Source: Geminicoccaceae bacterium (GTDB lineage Bacteria; Pseudomonadota; Alphaproteobacteria; Geminicoccales; Geminicoccaceae). From it: a DNA stretch of 64,000 nt. The stretch lies in NCBI GenBank assembly GCA_020638495.1, contig JACKIN010000013.1, positions 48,773 to 112,772 on the forward strand. The letters run 5' to 3'. A program made the translations under genes and the position numbers. The notes beneath the pieces were generated by a model that did not search any database, was not told where the DNA came from, and saw only the letters and a program-made list of their open reading frames with translations. This document shows positions 35,213-44,675 of the stretch, in pieces. Within the stretch, counting starts at the first letter, position 1. Each line of letters opens with the position of its first letter.

Positions 35213-36637
35213 ATGACCCGACTGCAGCTCGCGACCCTGGACAACGGCTCGACCGCCATCGATGCGGCGGCGGTGAGGGCGCTCGCTACGGGCCTCGAGG
35301 GCGGCACGGCGCTGCCCGGCGAGCCGGGCTACGACGAGGCGCGGACCATCTGGAACGCCATGATCGACCGAAGGCCCGGTCTCGTGGTCCGCTGCCGGAG
35401 GGCGGAGGACGCCCGACGGGGACTCCGCTTCGCCGCCGAGCACGGCCTCCTGCTCGCGATCCGCAGTGGCGGCCACAACATCGCCGGCAATGCCGTCTGC
35501 GATGGCGGGCTGCTGGTCGATCTCTCGCAGATGCGCGACGTGACGGTCGACGCAGGAGCCCGCCGCGTGCGGGTCGAGGCGGGTGCCCGTCTCGCCGATG
35601 TCGATGCCGCGACCCAGGCGCATGGTCTGGCCGTGCCGCTCGGCATCAACTCGACGACGGGCATTGCCGGGCTGACGCTCGGCGGTGGCTTCGGCTGGCT
35701 GTCGCGCAAGCACGGGTTGACCATCGACAGCCTGTTAGCCGCGGAGATCGTCACCCCGGACGGACGCCTCCGGCGAATCGATGCCAGGAGCGATCCGGAT
35801 CTCTTCTGGGCGATCCGGGGCGGTGGCGGGAACTTCGGTGTGGTCACCGCGTTCGAGCTGAAGCTGCACCCGGTCGGGCCGGAGGTGCTTTCGGGCCTCA
35901 TTGTCCATCCGATGAGCGAGGCGCCGGCCCTCATGCGGGAGTATCGCCGGCTGGCCGCCGACATGCCGGACGAGCTCACCGTCTGGGTGGTGATGCGCAA
36001 GGCGCCGCCGCTGCCGTTCCTGCCGGAAGAATGGCACGGCCGCGAGGTGCTGGTCTTCGCCGCCTGCTACGCCGGCGACATGGCAGCGGGCGAGAAGGCC
36101 CTGGCGCCGTTGCGCGCCCTCGGCAAGCCGATTGCCGATGTCATCAGCCCGCACCAATATGTCGGCTGGCAGCAGGCCTTCGACCCGTTGCTCACCGACG
36201 GTGCGCGCAACTACTGGAAGTCCCACAACCTGGCCGGTCTGGACGATGGCCTGATCGACCTGCTGGTGGAGGCGGTCGGCCGGTTGCCGTCACCGGAATG
36301 CGAGATCTTCGTGGCCCAGCTCGGCGGGGCAGCAAGCGGCGTCGATCCGGCAGCCACCGCCTACGCGCATCGCGATGCCCGCTTCCTCATGAACGTGCAC
36401 ACCCGCTGGCGGGAAGCCGGCGACGACACGCGCTGCATCGCCTGGGCGCGCGAGCTTTTCGACCGGGCGGCCCGCTTTGCTACGGGTGGCGTCTACGTCA
36501 ATTTCATGCCGGACGACGAGGGCGGTCGGGTCAAGGGTGCCTTTGGCTCGAGCCTGACGCGGCTCGGCCGGATCAAGGCAGAGGTGGACCCGCGCAATCT
36601 GCTGCGGATGAACATGAACGTTCGTCCCGTCGTCTGA
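35213..36637 (+). CDS. FAD-binding oxidoreductase, berberine-bridge-enzyme type
   Basis: The 474-residue flavoprotein has the PCMH-type FAD domain with AIRSGGHNIAGNAVCDGG, where the His is the usual covalent 8-alpha FAD attachment. The second FAD segment is LGINSTTGIAGLTLGGGFGWLSRKHG, and the C-terminal BBE motif region is YVNFMPDDEGG. These enzymes oxidise alcohols, sugars or aromatic compounds with oxygen. The usual second covalent Cys is not evident. AGGGAG precedes the ATG; longer upstream frames lack a start signal. It is divergent from the big cyclase regulator, which might control it. Confidence 0.9.
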   Translation: MTRLQLATLDNGSTAIDAAAVRALATGLEGGTALPGEPGYDEARTIWNAMIDRRPGLVVRCRRAEDARRGLRFAAEHGLLLAIRSGGHNIAGNAVCDGGLLVDLSQMRDVTVDAGARRVRVEAGARLADVDAATQAHGLAVPLGINSTTGIAGLTLGGGFGWLSRKHGLTIDSLLAAEIVTPDGRLRRIDARSDPDLFWAIRGGGGNFGVVTAFELKLHPVGPEVLSGLIVHPMSEAPALMREYRRLAADMPDELTVWVVMRKAPPLPFLPEEWHGREVLVFAACYAGDMAAGEKALAPLRALGKPIADVISPHQYVGWQQAFDPLLTDGARNYWKSHNLAGLDDGLIDLLVEAVGRLPSPECEIFVAQLGGAASGVDPAATAYAHRDARFLMNVHTRWREAGDDTRCIAWARELFDRAARFATGGVYVNFMPDDEGGRVKGAFGSSLTRLGRIKAEVDPRNLLRMNMNVRPVV

Positions 36638-36660
36638 CGATGTCTGGGGGCGAGGGGGCG

Positions 36661-37293
36661 TCAGGCCGCATCCGGCGGCCTCCCGTCGTCCCACCAGCCG
36701 CCGCGCAGCACGATGCCGCGCTGGCGCAGGCGCTGGTCGCCCGCCATCACGGCGCCGATCGAATCGAGGTAGCAGAACTCGCCCCTGTCGATGACGAGGA
36801 GAGTGGCATCGCCGACCGAGCCGGGCGCCAGCGTGCCGAGCTCGGGATGGTTCATGACTCGGGCCGGCGTGGCGGTGGCGGCGCGGACGACCTCGGGCAG
36901 CGGCATGCCGAGGCAGAGGAGCTTCGACATGGTCACCAGCACGTCGTGGGCGGAGCCGTCGATGCAGTCGACATGCACGCCGCTGCCGATGACGTCCGGC
37001 CAGAAACCCTGGTCGACCATTCGCCGCGCGGTGTCGAAGCCGAACGAGCCGGAGCCGTGGCCGACGTCGAAAATCACGCCGCGCTCGCGGGCTGCGAGAT
37101 AGGTGTCGCCTATCCGGCCCCCGGGCATCCAGGGCTAGTTCATCTTGGACGTGTAGCAGTGGGTGACGATGTCGCCGGGGCGGAGCGGGTCGACGATGTC
37201 CTCGAGGCGCGGCGGCGGGCGGCGCCGATATGCACCATGACCGGAACCTCGGCGTCGGGCGTGGTGAACATCGCCACCGAAGCTGGAGAGCCC
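36661..37293 (-). pseudogene. Broken amidohydrolase/deacetylase-family metallohydrolase
   Basis: The C-terminal half is recognisable: GVIFDVGHGSGSFGFDTARR, then MSKLLCLGMPLPEVVRAATA and LGTLAPGSVGDATLLVID. Upstream, VPVMVHIG and LRPGDIVTHCYTSKMN are typical of the same family, but they sit in different frames, and a TAG (37135-37137) separates the latter from the rest. The first third of the gene is missing: the fragment is joined to a sugar permease remnant. The usual SDLH metal motif reads SGVH. Dead by frameshift, stop and deletion. Confidence 0.8.
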
Positions 37294-37501
37294 GGGCCAC
37301 CAGCATCTTGAGATTCACGCCGACGATCAGGAAGACCACGGTGTCGCTGACGGTCCGCCCGTCGATCGGATCGTTCAGCAGCCGCTCGTAGCCGGCGATA
37401 TCGCTGCCGAGCCAGATGCCGTAGGCGATGGGATAGACGACGAACAGGACGAAGACGGCGGCGTAGGGGATCAACAGGATCAAGCCCCAGGCCCGATCCA
37501 T
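37294..37501 (-). pseudogene. N-terminal remnant of a sugar ABC permease (MalF/UgpA type)
   Basis: About 70 residues remain: DRAWGLILLIPYAAVFVLFV as the first membrane helix, then GYERLLNDPIDGRTVSDTVV and FLIVGVNLKMLVA, the start of the permease core. The sequence then runs without a break into amidohydrolase-derived sequence, so a deletion fused the two. It follows the broken binding-protein gene in the usual operon order. Confidence 0.75.
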
Positions 37502-37576
37502 GGAGGCGCCCGGCCTCGCCACCATCGACGACGGCGTAGCTTGCACCCGTGATGTCATCTCGGAGCGCGGCTTGCA

Positions 37577-38907
37577 CTACTGGTCGAGCAGCACGTGCAT
37601 CCGCTCGAGCTCGTCGATCGCGTCCTCGGTGCTCCAGCCGTCGAGGAGAATTCGACCAGTGGCCTTGGCCCAGAGCTGCTCCGCCATGACCTTGGCGTAG
37701 CGATAGTTCCGCGTCTGCAGAAAGGGTTGGTTCTCGACCGTGGTGAACTGCTCGTGCAAGGCGTAGCGATGCGGATCTGCCGGGTCGTTGTAGAAGGGAT
37801 CGTCCAGGAGCGCCGGCATCACCGGGAAGAAGCGGCCAAGGGCGCCCTTCAGCATCGGCCCCATGTTCTCGGGCGCGAGCAGGAGGCTCATGAAGTCCTT
37901 GGCGTTCTCCTTGTTCGGCGACACCTCGAAGATCAGCACCTGCTTGACCGAAACCATGGCCGGCGCCGGCTCGCTCTCGACGCCCTTCGGCCAGGGGCGG
38001 GTGCGCATGTTCTCGTAGTAGTTCTCGGGGTTGTCCTTGAGCTGCGTTGCCGGGATCGAGAGCGTCGGGTTGAAGGCGACGAGGTTCTTGCGGTTGATGA
38101 AGTAGACAATGTCATCGGCGCCGGCACAGTTCACCCCATCTGGCGGCACGCACTGCTCAGCCGACGGCTTCACGAACGACTTGACCGCCTCGATCACCCG
38201 CGCCCGCACGTCCGGGTCGTCGATCTGCAGGTTGCCGTCCGCGTCGAGGACCTCGGCGCCAAAGACATTGAGGAAGATGTGGATGTTGAAGAAGGGATCG
38301 TTGCCGCCGCTGCCGGTGCCGAGCCCCAGACCGTAGACCCGCTCGCCCTTCGCCCGCAGCGCGGGCTGCACCTCGTCGCACCAGAAGTCGAAGAAAGGCT
38401 GCCATCCGTTCGGGATGTCGTCCTCGGTGAATCCGGGCTGGACCAGGAGGTCCTTCCAGTAGTGGACGTGCGGCGTCATCTGCGTCCACGGGATGGCGTA
38501 GTAGCTGCGCTCGCCGGTTTCGCCATTGAGCATGTACACGGATCTCAGGGCCGATGGCTGGAACTGGTCGGCAATCGGCTCCAGCACGACGCTGACGTCG
38601 GCCAGACGACCGTCGTAGCCCAGGTGGGGCTGAACGCGAGGTCGTAAGCGTGGTCGAAGATGAGGTCCGGCGGCGACCCGGCTTCCAGGGCGGCGATCGT
38701 CTTGGCCTCGGTGTCGCCCGATCCGTAGAAGCTGAGACCCGCCGTCTTGCCGGTCTGCTACTTCGTCACGACCGCCTTGAGCGCATTCTACTCGTCCTCG
38801 GTGACACCCTTGGTCCACCAGATGGCGAGATCGGCGGCCATGACCGCGGGCGACGTGCCGAGCAGCAGTGCCCCGATGACAGCGGACGCGAACACCTTCG
38901 ATGACAT
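37577..38907 (-). pseudogene. Broken sugar-type ABC substrate-binding protein
   Basis: A signal peptide (MSSKVFASAVIGALLLG, ending VMAAD) and mature start LAIWWTKGVTEDE are followed by a TAG at 38788-38790, a second in-frame TAG at 38758-38760, and a frameshift near 38620. After that the family 1 solute-binding sequence continues intact for about 330 residues to LERMHVLLDQ. Conserved stretches such as FYGSGDTEAKT, AIPWTQMTPHVHYWKDL and GVESEPAPAMVSVK show it was once a carbohydrate-type binding protein. Three lesions make a functional product unlikely. Confidence 0.85.
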
Positions 38908-38922
38908 GATGACCTCGCGTGT

Positions 38923-38935
38923 GTATGGCCCATAC
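38923..38935. promoter_or_regulatory. Palindromic operator candidate between divergent units
   Basis: GTATGGCCCATAC is a perfect palindrome with 6-bp arms and one central base. It lies 16 bases upstream of the broken binding-protein gene and about 70 bases before the M81 peptidase gene on the other strand. The shape would suit a GntR- or LacI-type regulator; none is encoded nearby. Confidence 0.4.
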
Positions 38936-39003
38936 CTGCCCGCGCGGGATCGCCTTGGAAAGACCGTGAGAGCCAGTCCTTGCTGCTTCCGGGGGAGAAA
39001 GCG

Positions 39004-40488
39004 TTGCGACGAATCCTTGTGCTCCAGTGCGAGCAGGAAATCTCGTCCTTCAACCCGGTGCCGACCGAGTACGAGTCGTTCAGTATCGCCATGGGCGAGG
39101 CCCTGATCGAGGCCAACAGGCAGGCCGACACGTGTGTGCGCGGTGCCCTCGACGTGCTCGGGGCGCGCTCTGATGTCACGGTGGTGCCTGTCTATGGAGC
39201 TAAGGCGCCGAGCGGCGGGGTGCTGCGTGCCGATGCATTTCGGCGAATCAAGGGCGATCTGCTCGCCGCCCTGCGCGAGCATGCGCAGGGAGCCGACGGG
39301 CTCTATTTCTCGCTGCACGGTGCCATGGGTGCCGAGGGGGAGCTCGATCCGGAGGGCCATCTGCTCGAAGCGGCCCGCGGCATCCTCGGACCGGATGTCC
39401 CGATCGTAACTTCGCTCGATCTGCACGGCATCCTGACGGCGCGCATGCTGCGCAACATGACGGCGACCGCCGTCTATCACACCTACCCGCACGAGGACTT
39501 CATCGACACTGGCGCCCGCGCGGCGCGCCTGCTGCTGCGCATCATCGATACGGGTGCGCGGCCGGTCATGGCACGCGTCAAGGTTCCGGCCCTGGTGCGC
39601 GGACCCGAGCTCTTCACGAAGAGTGGCTGCTACGGCGAGATCATTCGAAATGCGAAGAGGCTGGAGGCGAACGTGGCCCTGGCTGCGGCGATGCTGATCG
39701 GCAACCCCTTCACCGACGTGCCCGAGCTCTGCTCCCAGTCCCTGGTCATCACCGATGGCGACGTGGATGCAGCAAAGCGGGAGGCGCTGGCGATGGCGGT
39801 CGGCTTCTGGCGGCAGCGCGAGCGCATGCGGGCGCCGCTGGTGAGCCTCGACGGCGCGATCGAGGCGGCGAAGACGGCGACGGCACCCGTTACATTTACC
39901 GACGCCGCGGATGCGCCGAGCAGCGGGGCCTCTGGCGACAGCAATGCCATCCTCAAGGGCCTGCTGCAGCGCGGCTATCCGGGGCGGGTTCTCATGCCCA
40001 TCGTCGATGCGCCGGCGGTGGAGCGTGCCCACGCCGCCGGAGTCGGTGCGCGCCTGCAACTTGCCATCGGTGGCTCGCTCGACCCGGAGCGCTTTCCGCC
40101 GTTGCCGGTCGAGGTCCGGGTCGCAATGCTCGGCGAGGGTCGCTGGCGCCACGAGGTGAACGGCCTCATGGCCAATGCCGGTCGCACGGCGGTGCTGGAG
40201 GCAGACAACATCACGCTCATCGTCATCAGCCGGCCGGTGCACCTGATGGACCGCGGTGTCTTCCTCGCGCATGGCCACGATCCGCGGGACTTCGATCTCA
40301 TCGTCATCAAGTCGCCGGGCGCCTATTCACGCTTCTTCACCTTCGCCGAAGAGAACTTCGTGGTCGATGTGCCGGGCGCCACCTCCGCCAATCTTCCGCT
40401 TCTCGGCCATAAAGTCTGCGCGCGGCCGATGTTTCCGCTCGATCCCGACGTGGTGTTCGAGCCGGAGGTGGAGGTGTACCCGGCATGA
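39004..40488 (+). CDS. M81 family metallopeptidase (MlrC-like)
   Basis: The 494-residue protein matches the MlrC/DUF1485 family: RILVLQCEQEISSFNPVPTEYESF at the start, LYFSLHGAMGAEGELDPEG, and the DLHG and HTYPHEDFIDTG segments with probable zinc ligands. MlrC of sphingomonads breaks the linear products of microcystin; most relatives sit near ABC importers and act on unknown amide compounds. The TTG at 39004 has GGGGGAG seven bases upstream. The stop overlaps the start of the SelA-like gene (ATGA). Confidence 0.88.
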   Translation: MRRILVLQCEQEISSFNPVPTEYESFSIAMGEALIEANRQADTCVRGALDVLGARSDVTVVPVYGAKAPSGGVLRADAFRRIKGDLLAALREHAQGADGLYFSLHGAMGAEGELDPEGHLLEAARGILGPDVPIVTSLDLHGILTARMLRNMTATAVYHTYPHEDFIDTGARAARLLLRIIDTGARPVMARVKVPALVRGPELFTKSGCYGEIIRNAKRLEANVALAAAMLIGNPFTDVPELCSQSLVITDGDVDAAKREALAMAVGFWRQRERMRAPLVSLDGAIEAAKTATAPVTFTDAADAPSSGASGDSNAILKGLLQRGYPGRVLMPIVDAPAVERAHAAGVGARLQLAIGGSLDPERFPPLPVEVRVAMLGEGRWRHEVNGLMANAGRTAVLEADNITLIVISRPVHLMDRGVFLAHGHDPRDFDLIVIKSPGAYSRFFTFAEENFVVDVPGATSANLPLLGHKVCARPMFPLDPDVVFEPEVEVYPA

Positions 40489-41699
40489 CCGAACCGCTCC
40501 CCGACGTGCGGCGACGCCTCGGCGTGCGGCCGCTCATCAACCTGACCGGCACGCTCACCACCCATGGCGGGATCAGCGCCTGCCCGGAGGCGATCGAGGC
40601 CGCGGCCAACATCATGTCGCGCGGCGTCGACGTCCTCGAGTTGCAGGCTGCGGCCAGCCGGATCATCGCACGCGCCACGGGAGCCGAGGCCGGCTTCGTC
40701 GCCGCCTGCTCCTCGGCCGGCATCTGCATGGGCGTGGCCGGGGCGATGACGGGCGATGATCTCGCCCGCATCGAGCGGCTTCCCGACACGACCGGCATGC
40801 GCAGCGAAGTGGTCATTCAGGCCGGCCATGTCGTCAATTATGGGCATTCCATCGCCCAGGACATCCGCCTTCCCGGCGCGCGCCCAGTCGTGATCGGCGA
40901 CGTCAACGCCGCGCGCAGCCATCAGCTCGCGGCGGCGATCGGACCGCAGACGGCAGCAGGGCTTTTCGTCGTCAGCCACCACTGCTCCGGCGAGGGGCAA
41001 ATCCCCTTCGCCACGTTCGTGGAGATCTGCCACGTCAAAGGTGTGCCGGTGATCGTCGACCTCGCGGCCGAATACGATCTCCGCGGCTATCTGGCTCACG
41101 GCGCCGATCTCACCATCCACAGCAGCCACAAGTTCCTGGGCGGTGCGACCGCCGGCATCGTCGCCGGACGCAAGCCCCTGGTCCGCGCCGCCTATCTTCA
41201 GAATTTCGGCATTGCCCGGCCAATGAAGGCCGGCAAGGAGAGCGTTGCCGGTGCCTTGGCGGCACTCGAGGCATGGGGCACGCGCGACCATGCCGCCCGG
41301 CGGCAGGGCATGCGCGAGGTGCTCGAGGACTGGCGGCGGCGCCTGGGCGCCTTGCCCGGCATCGAGGCGACCATCGACCCAGATCCGACCGGCAACCCGT
41401 TCGACCGGCTGAAGCTCGAGGTCGACCCGATCGAGGCCGGTCTCAACGCCCTGCAGCTCGTCCGGGAGCTCGAGCGGGGCGACCCGCCGATCGCCGTTCG
41501 TTCGCACCAGGTCGAGCATGGCTGGCTCGTCATGGACCCCCGCTCGCTCGGCGAGGGCGAGGCGGAGATCGTGGCGGACCGGATCGGCGCGGTGCTGGCC
41601 TCGGCCGGCAGGGATGGCTTGGGACCGGCTTCGTCCGATCTCGAGAGCTGGCGGGCCGAGAAGGCGCGAGCGCTCAGGCTGTGGCCGGATAGCGACTGA
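40485..41699 (+). CDS. SelA-like PLP-dependent enzyme
   Basis: The 404-residue protein resembles L-seryl-tRNA(Sec) selenium transferase-like aminotransferase-fold enzymes: the start GVRPLINLTGTLTTHGG, the CSSAGICMGVAGAMTG segment and the PLP lysine in IHSSHKFLGGATAG. Relatives outside selenocysteine synthesis work on sugar amines or D-amino acids (for example DgaE-type lyases). No selB or tRNA-Sec is visible here. It is translationally coupled to the M81 gene, so both may act on the same amine or amide substrate. Confidence 0.85.
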   Translation: MTEPLPDVRRRLGVRPLINLTGTLTTHGGISACPEAIEAAANIMSRGVDVLELQAAASRIIARATGAEAGFVAACSSAGICMGVAGAMTGDDLARIERLPDTTGMRSEVVIQAGHVVNYGHSIAQDIRLPGARPVVIGDVNAARSHQLAAAIGPQTAAGLFVVSHHCSGEGQIPFATFVEICHVKGVPVIVDLAAEYDLRGYLAHGADLTIHSSHKFLGGATAGIVAGRKPLVRAAYLQNFGIARPMKAGKESVAGALAALEAWGTRDHAARRQGMREVLEDWRRRLGALPGIEATIDPDPTGNPFDRLKLEVDPIEAGLNALQLVRELERGDPPIAVRSHQVEHGWLVMDPRSLGEGEAEIVADRIGAVLASAGRDGLGPASSDLESWRAEKARALRLWPDSD

Positions 41700-41722
41700 C
41701 CGCAGGATCGCGGGCCTGCAAC

Positions 41723-42604
41723 TCACGAGCGGAGCTGTGTGCCGGTTCGCTTCTCGTACCAGCGTGCGAGGGCGGTGTGATCGACGCCGGCTTCGAGGTC
41801 GCCGCCGGCCTCCCGCCAGAGGTCGAGGGCCAGCCGGCCCAGCGGCACATCGGTTTCGGTGCGGCCCGCGAGTGCCAGCGCCGTCGTCAGGTCCTTGACC
41901 ATGAGATCGAGCGCGAAGCCGGAATCGAATCGACCGGAGAGCACGAAGGGCGTGATCTTGACCTCGGTCGTGTTGTTGCGCCCGGTGGAATTGTTCAGCA
42001 CGTCGAGCATCAGCTCCGGATCGAGGCCGAAGCGTCGGCCGATCTGCAGCACCTCGATGGTGGCGGCGAAGCCCGCGGCCGAGAGCAGGTTGTTCAGCGC
42101 CTTCATGGCCCCGCCGGCGCCGAGCGGGCCGCAGTGGAAGATCCGCCGCCCGAGATGCTCGAGCACCGGGCGAGCACGCTCGAGGTCCCGGGCTTCCCCG
42201 CCCGCCATGATTGCGAGCTCGCCCGTGGCCGCCCGCTTGATGCCGCCCGAGACTGGCGCGTCGACGAGCGCGACCCCCAGGTCGGCTAGCGCTGCGCCCA
42301 TGGCCTGTGTGTCGGCCGGATCGCTCGACGACATGTCGACCACCAGCACGCCCGGGGCCGGGTCGGCGGCCAGCACCGCCTCCTGTGCCACCCGCCCGTT
42401 GGGCAGCATGGTCAGGAGCACATCGCAGCCCGCCGCGGCAGCCTTTGGCGAGGGATGGCTGCGCTCGGCGCCGAAAGGCTCCATGGCACCTGCATCGGCG
42501 TCGTGGACGGCGAGTGGCAGGCCCGCCTCGGCGAGCCTGGCGGCCATGCGCGAGCCCATCTGGCCGAGCCCGATGAAGGCGATGCGCGGTGTCGCCTTGG
42601 TCAT
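41723..42604 (-). CDS. NAD(P)-dependent oxidoreductase, 3-hydroxyisobutyrate dehydrogenase family
   Basis: The 293-residue beta-hydroxyacid dehydrogenase has a Rossmann start RIAFIGLGQMGSRMA, the substrate motif DAPVSGGIKRAATGELAIMAGG, and the catalytic Lys in GAGGAMKALNNLL. GGGAG precedes the ATG at 42604; the frame reaching 42622 is less likely. Substrates in the family include 3-hydroxyisobutyrate, tartronate semialdehyde and succinic semialdehyde. It converges on the SelA-like gene. Confidence 0.92.
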   Translation of the reverse strand: MTKATPRIAFIGLGQMGSRMAARLAEAGLPLAVHDADAGAMEPFGAERSHPSPKAAAAGCDVLLTMLPNGRVAQEAVLAADPAPGVLVVDMSSSDPADTQAMGAALADLGVALVDAPVSGGIKRAATGELAIMAGGEARDLERARPVLEHLGRRIFHCGPLGAGGAMKALNNLLSAAGFAATIEVLQIGRRFGLDPELMLDVLNNSTGRNNTTEVKITPFVLSGRFDSGFALDLMVKDLTTALALAGRTETDVPLGRLALDLWREAGGDLEAGVDHTALARWYEKRTGTQLRS

Positions 42605-42745
42605 GCTCTTATCTCCCTGCATCGAGCCGTTCTAGTGCCGATAGCGGCTAGCGTCACGACGTTCGAGCGGCGTGACAGTGGTTGACCCTGCGTCGGGGCC
42701 AACGAATGATCGGGCGACGCAATGAGACTGGGCACGGGAAGGAAC

Positions 42746-43030
42746 ATGACAAAGAGGCGCCTCACCGGCTGCGCCATGGTTCTGGGCCTGACGCTCGCGG
42801 CGAGCTCCTATGGCACCGTCGAGTCGGACTAGCCGATCCGCCCGATGCCCCACGACCGGACCGGCTTCGACGAGGAGCGAATCGAGGCGCTGGGCCTAGA
42901 CTACGAGGTGATCCACGCCAGCGCGGACGCGCCGCTCGTCGCCGAGCTCGAGAGCTCAGAAGGTCGAGGCGGCATCCGGACCCCTCGCCGTCATCGAGGT
43001 CGGTCGCCTGCTTGGTGCCGTCGACCGTGA
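42746..43030 (+). pseudogene. Remnant of a glycine-betaine-type binding protein (ProX/OpuAC)
   Basis: A signal-peptide-like MTKRRLTGCAMVLGLTLAA is followed in frame by TAG (42830-42832), then by FDEERIEALGLDYEVIHAS, a segment from the middle of OpuAC-type binding proteins. The sequence is then lost. Most of the first lobe is missing, so there is a large internal deletion as well as a stop. Confidence 0.65.
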
Positions 43031-43059
43031 CATCGTCATGGGCGTCCTACGTCAGGTAT

Positions 43060-43791
43060 GGCCGCCGTGACTGCGGACCCTCCGGCCCTGCGACGAGGGC
43101 GAACCTCTCGCGATCGTATTTGCCATCTCCCGGGGCTTCGCCCTCCTGCCGAGCGATGCCCTGCCGCGCGATCTGCAGTTTCCTTTTGCCCACTGGCTCC
43201 GGGCGTTCATGAGCTGGCACGTCGAGGACGCAGCACTCGCGCCTTTGGGCTTTCGCGATCTCACCCGGACCATCGCCTGACTGAGACTGACGCCGGACCG
43301 GCCGCGGTGGCCTGGACCGCGCCCGTCTCCTGGCTGGCGCTCATCGCTTCGTCTACCTGATCCCTGTCGTGATGCTCTTCCGCGTCGGCGATTTCGCCGC
43401 CATGATCGCCATCGTGCTCTATGCGCTGGCACCGGCCATTCGCTATGCCCGCCACAGTGTAGCCCGAACACCTGCCGAGCTGGTCGAGGCGGGAACGGCA
43501 GCCGGCTGCACGGAGCGCCAGATCCTGACCCGCATTCGCCTGCCGCTGGCAGTCCCGGGAATCCTGCTCGGCCTGAACCAGATCATCATGCTGGCCCTTT
43601 CCATGCTCGTCATCACGGCACTCGTCGGCACCCACGATCTCGGCCAGGACGTCTATATCGCGCTCACCAAGGCCGATGTGGGCCTGGGCCTCGTCGCCGG
43701 GCTCTGCGTTGCCGCCATCGCCATCATTGCCGATCGCCTGATCGCCGCCGCCAGCCTGCGCATGCGCCACCGCCTGGGGCTCGAAGCGTGA
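43060..43791 (+). pseudogene. Remnant of a glycine-betaine-type ABC permease (ProW/OpuAB)
   Basis: A first piece (to a TGA at 43278-43280) carries FPFAHWLRAFMSWHVED, like the start of ProW. A second piece in another frame (about 43340-43791) holds the core of the permease: VYLIPVVMLFRVGDFAAMI, then ALAPAIRYARHSV, AGTAAGCTERQILTRIRLPLA as EAA loop and TALVGTHDLGQDVYIALTKAD. The middle transmembrane part is deleted. No matching ATPase gene follows. The stop of this fragment overlaps the GTG of the next, intact gene. Confidence 0.75.
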
Positions 43792-44675
43792 CCGGGGACG
43801 CAACAGCCCGCGCCGCCGCCCTGCCGATCTGGAAGGGGCCGGTGGAGCCTCGCCCGCTCGCCGGCGGCATCACCAACACCAACTTTACCGTCCAGGATGG
43901 CGGCCGCCGCTATGTCGTCCGGGTTGGCGGCGACATCCCCCTGCACGGCGTGCTGCGCTTCAACGAGCGGGCTGCCAGCGAGGCCGCGGCGGCAGCCGGC
44001 ATCTCCCCCGCCGTTATCCACGCCGAGCCGGGCGTGCTCGTCCTCGCCTTTGTCGAAGGTCGCACGCTGACGCCCGCCGACGTCCGCGAGCGTGCCATGC
44101 AGACGCGGATCCTGCCGCTGCTGCGGCGGGTCCATTGCGAGATGCCGGACCATTTGCGCGGGCCCGTGCTGGCGTTTTGGGTCTTCCATGTCATTCGCGA
44201 CTACGCCCATACGATCCGGGACGGCGGCCACCGGCTGGCGCCGCTGCTGGACGGCTGGCTCGCGACCGCAACACGGCTGGAGCGGGCCGTGGGCCGGATC
44301 GATCTCGTGCTCGGCCACAACGATCTCCTCGCCGCCAATTTCATCGACGACGGCAAGCGGATTTGGCTCGTCGACTGGGACTATGCCGGCTTCAACTCCC
44401 CGCTCTTCGATCTGGGCGGCCTCGCCTCCAACAGCGAGCTCGCCGAAGCCGACCGCCTTTGGCTGCTCGAGGCCTATTTCGATCGACCAATCGACGACGA
44501 GCTCGCCCGGCAGAGCCGGGCCATGCTCACAGCCTCCCTTCTGCGCGAGGCGATGTGGAGCATGGTCTCCGAGCTGCACTCGGCGATCGAATTCGACTTC
44601 AAAGCGTATACAGAAGAGAACCTCGCCCGTTTCGAGCGCTCGCTCGAAGCCTTCGACGCCATGGAGCGGCCATGA
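43788..44675 (+). CDS. Phosphotransferase of the choline/aminoglycoside kinase fold
   Basis: The 295-residue protein has the APH/choline kinase layout: LAGGITNTNFTV (nucleotide loop), the catalytic Brenner motif LGHNDLLAANF near residue 180, and the metal-binding IWLVDWDYAGF. Choline or ethanolamine kinase activity is a fair guess, since the dead neighbour was a betaine-type transporter and the next gene is dimethylglycine-dehydrogenase-like. GTG start at 43788; the stop overlaps the next ATG (ATGA). Confidence 0.85.
   Translation: MTGDATARAAALPIWKGPVEPRPLAGGITNTNFTVQDGGRRYVVRVGGDIPLHGVLRFNERAASEAAAAAGISPAVIHAEPGVLVLAFVEGRTLTPADVRERAMQTRILPLLRRVHCEMPDHLRGPVLAFWVFHVIRDYAHTIRDGGHRLAPLLDGWLATATRLERAVGRIDLVLGHNDLLAANFIDDGKRIWLVDWDYAGFNSPLFDLGGLASNSELAEADRLWLLEAYFDRPIDDELARQSRAMLTASLLREAMWSMVSELHSAIEFDFKAYTEENLARFERSLEAFDAMERP

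Noticed and set aside
37135..42832. Translational recoding of TAG (pyrrolysine-like or suppressor)
   Set aside because: The stops occur together with frameshifts and deletions, and TAG ends intact genes in the same window (1760, 23507).
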